Assembly (NCBI GenBank): GCA_964393845.1
Contig: CAYMUX010000005.1
Span: 1-57,561 of the forward strand
DNA length: 57,561 nucleotides
Direction of reading: 5' to 3'
DNA from: UBA6902 sp964393845
GTDB lineage: Bacteria; Nitrospirota; Thermodesulfovibrionia; UBA6902
A program made the position numbers and the translations under genes. This document shows, piece after piece, positions 51,695-57,561 of the stretch (positions within the stretch are counted from its first letter, which is position 1; every line of letters starts with the position of its first letter). The notes under the pieces are model-generated. The model did not search any database, was not told the DNA's origin, and saw nothing but the letters and a program-made list of their open reading frames with translations.

Positions 51695-52924
51695 TTATTC
51701 ATATCTCAACGGCTCCACCGGATCCAGCTTTGCTGCCTGCCAGGACGGATATAGAGTGGCAATAAAAGTAATGAGAATAGCTGCCGCCGGGACAACTGTA
51801 TAATCAAACAGGCTCATTTTTACAGGAAGATAACTAAGGTAGTACACATCGGCAGGGAGGTTTATGAACTTGTATGTCTTTAAAAGCTGACAAAGCCCGT
51901 ATCCGCCTATTACTCCAATTACCGTGCCTGTAATGCCGATAATAAGACCGTGAACCATAAAGATCGTCATGATTCCCCTATTCGTTGCGCCCATTGTCTT
52001 CATGATTGCGATTTCTCTGCCCTTTTCAATTACAATCATGATGAGATTGCTTATGATATTAAAGGACGCCACAATGATTATCAGGGTAAGAATAATAAAC
52101 ATTACTATCTTTTCCAGCTTAAGTGCGGAAAAGAGGTTCCTGTTCATCTGCATCCAGTCCCTCGTGTAGTAAGGCGGATCAAGTAAATGCTCTATTTCCC
52201 CCGCCATTTCTCCGGCATTATAAAGATCAACTATTTTTACTTCAATCCCGGTTACAGAGTCATCATACTTTAAAAATTGCCGGGCATCCCTGAGGTTTAC
52301 AAAGGCAAGATTTGCATCATACTCATACATACCTGCCTCAAAATAGCCGGTTACCTTAAATTTCTTCATCTTAGGGATCATACCAAGAGGGCCCATCTCA
52401 CCAATCGGTGATATCATTTCAATTACGTCCCCGACAAATAAGCCGAGGTTTCTCATCAGCTCTCTGCCGATAATTATTCCCGGTATCTCCTGATCGCCCT
52501 TTAAGTCATCAACGCTCCCCATCTTGAGGTTGTGAAGGATATCAGTTGTTGCCGCCCCAATGACCGGATCAACACCCCTTACTATAATACCCTGCACCCT
52601 GCTGCCGGACCTGAGCATGACCTGACCATAGACAAATGGGGCAGACCCGATAACGCCGTCAACTTTATTAATTTTTCCCCTGATCGCATCATGGTCCCTC
52701 ATTCTGCCTTCATAACTCAGCACAACGATATGGGAATTGACTCCCAGGATTTTTGCCTGAAGGTCTTCATGAAAACCAGTCATTACTGACAGCACTGTAA
52801 TAAGTGTCATAACACCGAGGGCAACTCCCGCAATTGAAATCACTGTGTTAATTGATATACCACTGTGTTTCTTTTTTGATTTGAAGTACCGCAGCGCTAT
52901 GAAGAGATAGTAAGGTAAGTTCAT
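51695..52924 (-). CDS. lolC: lipoprotein-releasing ABC permease LolC/E
   Basis: This 409-residue permease has four TMs: residues about 22-45, then three near 270-395. A large periplasmic MacB-type domain lies between the first and second. The start motif ALRYFKSKKKHSGISINTVISIAGVALGVM and the end AAKLDPVEPLRYE are family signatures. A single permease gene is present, so the transporter is probably a LolC/LolE-type homodimer (LolF-like). Confidence 0.93.
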   Translation of the reverse strand: MNLPYYLFIALRYFKSKKKHSGISINTVISIAGVALGVMTLITVLSVMTGFHEDLQAKILGVNSHIVVLSYEGRMRDHDAIRGKINKVDGVIGSAPFVYGQVMLRSGSRVQGIIVRGVDPVIGAATTDILHNLKMGSVDDLKGDQEIPGIIIGRELMRNLGLFVGDVIEMISPIGEMGPLGMIPKMKKFKVTGYFEAGMYEYDANLAFVNLRDARQFLKYDDSVTGIEVKIVDLYNAGEMAGEIEHLLDPPYYTRDWMQMNRNLFSALKLEKIVMFIILTLIIIVASFNIISNLIMIVIEKGREIAIMKTMGATNRGIMTIFMVHGLIIGITGTVIGVIGGYGLCQLLKTYKFINLPADVYYLSYLPVKMSLFDYTVVPAAAILITFIATLYPSWQAAKLDPVEPLRYE

Positions 52925-52983
52925 AATTTAAAGTTTTTAGTTGTCTGTTTTTAATTTTTAGACTGACAACAAACAACTGACAA

Positions 52984-54486
52984 CTATTTAATTTGTTCCG
53001 GTCTTAAATGCGGAAACAAAATCACATCCCTTATAGAATGAGTATTAGTAAAAAGCATAAACAACCTGTCAACACCTATGCCTTCTCCAGCAGCCGGCGG
53101 CATACCGTATTCAAGCGCCCTCACAAAGTCTTCGTCCATAAAGTTCGCCTCTTCATCTCCCTGATTTCGGGCCTCTACCTGTCCCTTGAATCTTTCCCTC
53201 TGCTCAACAGGGTCATTAAGTTCTGAAAATGCATTGGCAATTTCCCTGCCGCCTATAAACAACTCAAATCTCTCCACAAAATCAGGCGTATCCTTTTTTC
53301 TCTTGGCAAGCGGAGAAAGCTCCACTGGATAATCCGTAATAAAGGTCGGCTGGATAAGTTTGGGCTCAACCTTTTTTGAAAATATTTCATCCAGCACCTT
53401 CCCGTGGGAAGCTTTTTTATCAATATCAATATTTTTCCTGACAGCAAACTTCCTGGCCTTTTCCTCACTTTGAAAAACATCAGGGTCAACTCCCTGCTGC
53501 TCCATAGCTTCAACCATACTAAGACGCTGCCAGGGAGGTGTAAAATTAATTATATCTCCGTCATCAGCTTCAGAACTCTCGCCAAAAGGTACCCGGAGAT
53601 TCCCGTTTATCTCCTTGCAAAGATATGGAATAAGCTCCTCGGTAAAATCCATTAGATATTTATAATCCTTGTAGGCAATATAGAACTCAAGCATTGTAAA
53701 TTCGGGGTTGTGTTTTGACGATATTCCTTCATTCCTGAAATTCTTGTTGATCTCATAGACCTTCTCATAACCTCCGACAAGGAGTTTCTTTAAATAAAGT
53801 TCAGGCGCAATTCTCAGGTAGAGATCAATACCCAGCGCGTTATGATGTGTTTTAAAGGGACGCGCGGTCGCACCTCCGGGAATTTGATGCATCATCGGTG
53901 TTTCCACTTCCAGAAAACCCCTTTCGTCAAAGAATCTCCTCATCGCCTGTATAAGTTTACTTCGCTTTGTAAAAAGATCTTTTACATGCGGGTTGACAAT
54001 CAGGTCAACGTAGCGTTGCCTGCAGCGGGTTTCGATATCTTTTAATCCATGCCATTTTTCAGGCAGCGGTCTCAGAGATTTAGATAACAGAGTAAACTCG
54101 TTTATCTGAACAGTCAACTCACCGGTCTTTGTCCTGAACAGCTGCCCTTTAACTCCGATTATGTCTCCGATATCAAGGTTTTTAAAAACATCTATATTAC
54201 TATTAATAATATCTTTGCTGAAATAAACCTGAGTCTTTCCAGATACATCTTGAATATGCGCAAAAGCTGTTTTACCAAAATTGCGGATGGAGATAATTCG
54301 ACCTGCAATCGTGCATTTCTCACTTCTCTCCTCAAGTTCTTCCTTGCTTAACTCTCCAAAGCGGGCAATAATGTCTGCTGCCCTGTCCTTTACGGCAAAT
54401 GGGGCCCCATACGGCTCGACCCCCGAGTCTCTGAGCCTGTTAAGCTTTTTAATCCTTTCCTGAATCAGTTCGTTAGTGTCGTCCAC
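52984..54486 (-). CDS. lysS: lysyl-tRNA synthetase (class II)
   Basis: This 500-residue enzyme has an N-terminal OB anticodon-binding domain (VSGKTQVYFSK near 83) and class II motifs: motif 1 around RRFFDERGFLEVETPMM, motif 2 FRNEGISSKHNPEFTMLEFY near 245, and motif 3 GEGIGVDRLFMLF near 470. It charges tRNA-Lys. It is followed by lolC after about 60 bases of low-complexity AT sequence. Confidence 0.96.
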   Translation of the reverse strand: MDDTNELIQERIKKLNRLRDSGVEPYGAPFAVKDRAADIIARFGELSKEELEERSEKCTIAGRIISIRNFGKTAFAHIQDVSGKTQVYFSKDIINSNIDVFKNLDIGDIIGVKGQLFRTKTGELTVQINEFTLLSKSLRPLPEKWHGLKDIETRCRQRYVDLIVNPHVKDLFTKRSKLIQAMRRFFDERGFLEVETPMMHQIPGGATARPFKTHHNALGIDLYLRIAPELYLKKLLVGGYEKVYEINKNFRNEGISSKHNPEFTMLEFYIAYKDYKYLMDFTEELIPYLCKEINGNLRVPFGESSEADDGDIINFTPPWQRLSMVEAMEQQGVDPDVFQSEEKARKFAVRKNIDIDKKASHGKVLDEIFSKKVEPKLIQPTFITDYPVELSPLAKRKKDTPDFVERFELFIGGREIANAFSELNDPVEQRERFKGQVEARNQGDEEANFMDEDFVRALEYGMPPAAGEGIGVDRLFMLFTNTHSIRDVILFPHLRPEQIK

Positions 54487-54613
54487 TTTTTACCTTTCTA
54501 TAATATTAATGGGAAATGGGAAATGTTACTAATTACTCATTTAAGGTCAGGAGTTAACAGATGGATCGAAAAACCCTCAACACGAAGCGCATAACTCGCA
54601 ACCAAATAAATCT

Positions 54614-54880
54614 CTATTCAAGCAGCCCCGATAAGATCTTTGTCTTTTCCTCAATCATTTTGTCCAGATATTCCTGTTCCATCCTTAGTTTGAACAGCTC
54701 ATCAGCAATGCCGAAAGCCGCCATAACTGTTGCCTTTGTCTGACTTATATTTGGAGCAACGCTGTATATCTCTTTTAGTTTCTCGTCAACATACCGGGCC
54801 AGGGATTTTATATAAACATCTTCTTCATCAGTTTTTATAGCATAACTCTGTCCCAGTATCTGTACTTCAATTGAACGCAT
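54614..54880 (-). CDS. zapA: cell division protein ZapA
   Basis: This 88-residue protein has the typical ZapA start RSIEVQILGQSYAIKTDEEDVYIKSLARYVDEKLKEI and a C-terminal coiled coil. It bundles FtsZ filaments. It lies 46 bases downstream of a coiled-coil gene, the usual ZapB-ZapA order. Confidence 0.9.
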   Translation of the reverse strand: MRSIEVQILGQSYAIKTDEEDVYIKSLARYVDEKLKEIYSVAPNISQTKATVMAAFGIADELFKLRMEQEYLDKMIEEKTKILSGLLE

Positions 54881-54926
54881 TTACATCCCTATCAATTAAT
54901 ATCTGTAAATCATGAGAAATACTTTC

Positions 54927-55262
54927 TCAGAGTTCTACAGATTCAAGTTCTTTGATCAAATTCTCTATCTGAGACTTAACTGTCTCACGCTCACTGTTAA
55001 GCTTGTCAATATCGGTCTTTAAGATATCGATATTCTGCAATTCCTCTTTAACTGCCTTTAATTCTTTATCTTTCTTATCCAGCTCTTCTTGCAGATTGGT
55101 AATTTTCCCATTTAATGCTGAATTTTCATCAGTCAAAGATTTAATCCTGTCAATAACTTTCGTTATTTTCTCTTCAAGCATCTGTATTTTTTCCACAGAT
55201 GAACCCTCCTCAGTAAAATTAAAAGTTCCCTGCCGCATTAGCTTGTAAATTATCAAAATCAA
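54927..55262 (-). CDS. coiled-coil protein (ZapB-like)
   Basis: Up to 111 residues, nearly all heptad coiled coil (residues 24-108; rich in Glu, Lys, Leu, Ile). The first eight to twenty residues may be non-coding; internal starts at M9 (MRQGTF) or M28 exist. The size and the position directly before zapA suggest ZapB, which links ZapA to the chromosome-organising machinery. Confidence 0.75.
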   Translation of the reverse strand: MILIIYKLMRQGTFNFTEEGSSVEKIQMLEEKITKVIDRIKSLTDENSALNGKITNLQEELDKKDKELKAVKEELQNIDILKTDIDKLNSERETVKSQIENLIKELESVEL

Positions 55263-55549
55263 TTTGAAAAGTAAAGTCCTTTGAAAAACAACTCTTGGAA
55301 ACCAGTTGACATTATTATATTAAAAATAAATTATCTTCCTGCAAAAATTCACTAATTTCACTAAAGAATTTACTGAGTTTTACCGAGGAAAGAAATAGAA
55401 CGAAGTTAGATTCATTTAATTATTACTTTAAAAAATGATGCTTGCCAATAAAAACTTTGTCTTAAATAAACAGCTTCTTAATTATTGCAGGCAGCACATT
55501 ATACTTAGCAAAACTTATAATTCTATTTATATGGTAAAGGAATTCTGTC

Positions 55550-56668
55550 ATGTATCGTTTATTACTTATTGACTCTCCGATCGTATTAATTATCACCTTA
55601 TTGTTTAACACTGTCACTTCAGGGGAAGAAGTCAAAACATCTTCATGCCTGAGCTGCCATGAAGATGTTTATATAAAAGCTGCTTCTTACAGATATCGGC
55701 ACAGTGTTGTAACAGATAAGTGCCCTCTCTGTCATATCAATCCTGAAACAAAGGATAATATAATAGCTCTACGGAACTTGCCGACTTTACAAAGGGAATG
55801 GCTGATTTATTTTGATCAGCTGTCTAAAGATCAGGACTATCAGGCTGAAGTAGTGCTGACAGACAGCGATGGCAGGAGCTGCACCCCTGACCGGATAGAT
55901 ATTGTTACAAAAAATATTTGGGAACCTGACAGACAGCGGTCTTCGTTAGAACTGAAGAAACTCTTCAGAGTTATGGTAGATGAGATACAAAAGGGTGGTT
56001 TTGTAAGGGCCGCTATTTCCTGGGATACCGATGTTTTTGCCACTTCAGAGATAGAATACGGATTAAGAGGTGAACGGCCGGGCACATTCAAAATCAATGA
56101 CCTGTATACCAGGAACCATAAGATAATATTGAATGGGTTAAAACATAAGAGCACATACTATTTCAGGACTGTTTCCAGGGATATATATGGCAACACCTTA
56201 AGATCTGAAGAGTATACTTTAGATACGTCCGGAGAATTTACTCGTCCGGCTGAATTAAAAGGTGATGATGCAGTCCTCCCTATTGTTGAACACATGCAAG
56301 TGTTCAGGAGGCCGGAAAGCAAAGGCTTATATTTGAAAGTGTCCGCAAACAAACTATCCGGAATTTCGATCAATATTAAAGAAATCAAAAAAAAGGATGG
56401 AAATCATGGTCCAGGATTATCAGCGGCAAGATATTTAAGAATAGATGTATGTTATAAATGCCATCCCCATGATTCATCTCACCCCGTCGGCATTAAAGCT
56501 GTGAGCCCGAAAACTAAAACACCGGACGGGCTTCCAACAATCGAAGAGGGAATAATAACCTGTGTTACTTGCCACGAACCTCATGGCGGGGAGAGAGTGC
56601 ACTATAATAGATTTGATTTCAAACAAGATTTATGTATGAGATGCCATTTGCAAAAATATGGTATATAA
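55550..56668 (+). CDS. five-haem cytochrome c with a fibronectin type III-like centre
   Basis: This 372-residue exported protein has an N-terminal signal or anchor (residues 5-24), then CLSCH and CPLCH haem sites near 33 and 62. A beta-rich domain resembling fibronectin type III (SWDTDVFATSEIEYG..., STYYFRTVSRDIYGN) lies near 165-220. Three more haem motifs follow: CYKCH near 302, CVTCH near 342 and CMRCH at the end. The closing pair is a doubled-CxxCH module. It is probably a periplasmic electron carrier or part of an outer-envelope complex. The gene-free 287 bases before it contain only AT-rich sequence. Confidence 0.88.
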   Translation: MYRLLLIDSPIVLIITLLFNTVTSGEEVKTSSCLSCHEDVYIKAASYRYRHSVVTDKCPLCHINPETKDNIIALRNLPTLQREWLIYFDQLSKDQDYQAEVVLTDSDGRSCTPDRIDIVTKNIWEPDRQRSSLELKKLFRVMVDEIQKGGFVRAAISWDTDVFATSEIEYGLRGERPGTFKINDLYTRNHKIILNGLKHKSTYYFRTVSRDIYGNTLRSEEYTLDTSGEFTRPAELKGDDAVLPIVEHMQVFRRPESKGLYLKVSANKLSGISINIKEIKKKDGNHGPGLSAARYLRIDVCYKCHPHDSSHPVGIKAVSPKTKTPDGLPTIEEGIITCVTCHEPHGGERVHYNRFDFKQDLCMRCHLQKYGI

Positions 56669-56711
56669 CTATAATCATATTAAATGGAATCGATTTACAA
56701 GGAGGAACTAA

Positions 56712-57266
56712 ATGGACGGCAAAAATAGAAGAAAAGCTCTCAACTTTTCAATTAAAAAGCAAATGCAGATAAGACTGTTTATCAAAATCCTCGGCATTAT
56801 CTTAATCGGTGTTGGACTTATGGCGGCAATATTTTACTTTTACAGTAACAGGGAAATAAACTCAAGTTACCGCCAATTTCATATTCATGCAGATAATTTC
56901 CTGGACCTTCTCCGGCCTGCTGTGCTCTCGTCTTTAGTATTAGCCCTTTTAGCTTCTATTGCAATTACTGTTTTCCTCCCCATTAAGATTGCCGGCCCCT
57001 TGTTCAGGATTGAAAGTGACCTAAAGGAGAAGGTGGCGGGAGGGGATCTCACCGCAAGAATTATATTACGGAAAGGAGATGAGCTGAGTGATCTGGCAGA
57101 GACAGTGAATGTCTGCCTGGAAAATTTCAGACAGAGAATTGAAACAACTCAAAAACTGGCGAATGATCTCGAGTCTCGCATTTCCGATACAAAGGGGTTG
57201 GATAACAAAGATGTTGAATATCTTATTATGAAGATAAATGAAAACCTGAAGCAGTTCAAGGTGTGA
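56712..57266 (+). CDS. HAMP-domain membrane protein without an output domain
   Basis: This 184-residue protein has two TMs (about residues 24-44 and 71-93) with a 25-residue periplasmic loop, followed by a HAMP domain (PIKIAGPLFRIESDLKEKVAGGDLTARIILRKGDELSDLAETVN) and a short coiled coil. No kinase, methyl-accepting or cyclase domain follows. A GGAGG site lies seven bases before the ATG. It is 43 bases downstream of the cytochrome gene, so they are probably co-transcribed; it may sense the redox state of, or anchor, the cytochrome. Confidence 0.85.
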   Translation: MDGKNRRKALNFSIKKQMQIRLFIKILGIILIGVGLMAAIFYFYSNREINSSYRQFHIHADNFLDLLRPAVLSSLVLALLASIAITVFLPIKIAGPLFRIESDLKEKVAGGDLTARIILRKGDELSDLAETVNVCLENFRQRIETTQKLANDLESRISDTKGLDNKDVEYLIMKINENLKQFKV

Positions 57267-57317
57267 TAATGCATTTCAATCATGTATATGTAATACATGA
57301 TTTTAACTTGTGAAGAA

Positions 57318-57393
57318 TGGAGGCGACGAGCGGATTCGAACCGCTGAATAAAGGTTTTGCAGACCTCCCCCTTAGCCACTTGGGTACGTCGCC
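57318..57393 (-). tRNA. tRNA-Cys (anticodon GCA)
   Basis: On the minus strand, acceptor GGCGACG/CGTCGCC, anticodon loop CTGCAAA (GCA), T arm GGTTCGAATCC, discriminator U and an encoded CCA. All arms pair. Confidence 0.95.
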
Positions 57394-57495
57394 GGTTAAG
57401 TTCGGAGTTTTGAGTTAAGAGTTCTGAGTTAACTTATTTAAAATATCAGGTTTCCTCGTCTCTAAACTCGCAACTCTGAACTCCAAACTCTAAAA

Positions 57496-57561
57496 TGGAG
57501 CGGGAGACGGGACTTGAACCCGCGACAACCACGTTGGCAACGTGGGGCTCTACCACTGAGC
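57496..57561 (-). tRNA. tRNA-Gly (anticodon GCC), cut by the window edge
   Basis: On the minus strand, anticodon stem CCACG/CGTGG with loop TTGCCAA (anticodon GCC), T arm GGGTTCAAGTCCC, discriminator U and an encoded CCA. The 5' acceptor strand lies beyond the window end. Confidence 0.93.

Noticed and set aside
54487..54613. Possible 6S RNA downstream of zapA
   Set aside because: The gap is only about 130 bases, is AT-rich, and has no long hairpin with the open-bubble pattern.
57149..57379. Minus-strand 76-codon frame
   Set aside because: It runs through tRNA-Cys and the end of the HAMP gene, so it is not a protein gene.

Overview
The window looks like a chromosomal segment of a Gram-negative, probably anaerobic bacterium. 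The gene families fit Nitrospirota (Thermodesulfovibrionia-like) or a Desulfobacterota relative: LolC/LolD lipoprotein export, ZapA with a ZapB-like coiled coil, IHF-alpha followed by a MerR regulator, a multihaem cytochrome c, and a large 2-hydroxyacyl-CoA dehydratase activase. This assignment is inferred from gene families; there is no rRNA in the window. The window holds about 55 protein genes, three tRNA genes (Pro-GGG, Cys-GCA and a partial Gly-GCC) and several decayed or mobile elements.

Region 1 (1-9.9 kb, minus strand) is an amino-acid and sulfur-transfer operon. In transcription order it holds lipA, homoserine dehydrogenase, a TusA-like protein, a MoeB/ThiF-type E1 enzyme, a second threonine-synthase-like enzyme, a CysO-like ubiquitin-fold sulfur carrier ending in Gly-Gly-Ala, a NIL-domain protein and thrC. 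Between moeB and the second ThrC sits a 3.1 kb block of defence debris: stubs of a type III-like methylase and restriction enzyme around an intact OLD-like ATPase, an orphan Phd antitoxin, and a PIN toxin pair. Just upstream of lipA is a 27-codon lysine-rich gene with its own promoter, ribosome site and terminator.

Region 2 (10-21 kb) is central carbon metabolism: glycogen phosphorylase, a flavin disulfide reductase and a TVP38-type membrane protein on the minus strand, then gnd, zwf and tkt and two glycosyltransferase-type genes on the plus strand. Region 3 (21-34.5 kb) holds a divergent two-component pair whose regulator is a receiver domain inserted into a degenerate Lon ATPase, then an HI0933-type flavoprotein, maf, dusB, a UvrD-like helicase and the 1416-residue activase. 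Two identical 103 bp MITEs, in inverted orientation 10 kb apart, bracket gnd to the histidine kinase. One of them cleanly interrupts a 90-codon gene.

Region 4 (34.5-40.8 kb) is accessory: an O-acyltransferase with an in-frame amber stop, an IS110 transposase stub, rsgA, clustered palindromic repeats, a SemiSWEET, a PilZ-plus-glycogen-binding protein, a cold-shock gene with a terminator-like leader hairpin, and a zinc-ribbon protein. Region 5 (40.9-57.6 kb) is mostly housekeeping: ettA, tRNA-Pro, a MerR regulator, ihfA, dgt, rmuC, sixA, lolD/lolC, lysS, zapA and a coiled-coil gene. It also has an unusual papain-alpha/beta-hydrolase fusion, a five-haem cytochrome with a fibronectin-like centre, a HAMP membrane protein and two tRNA genes at the end.
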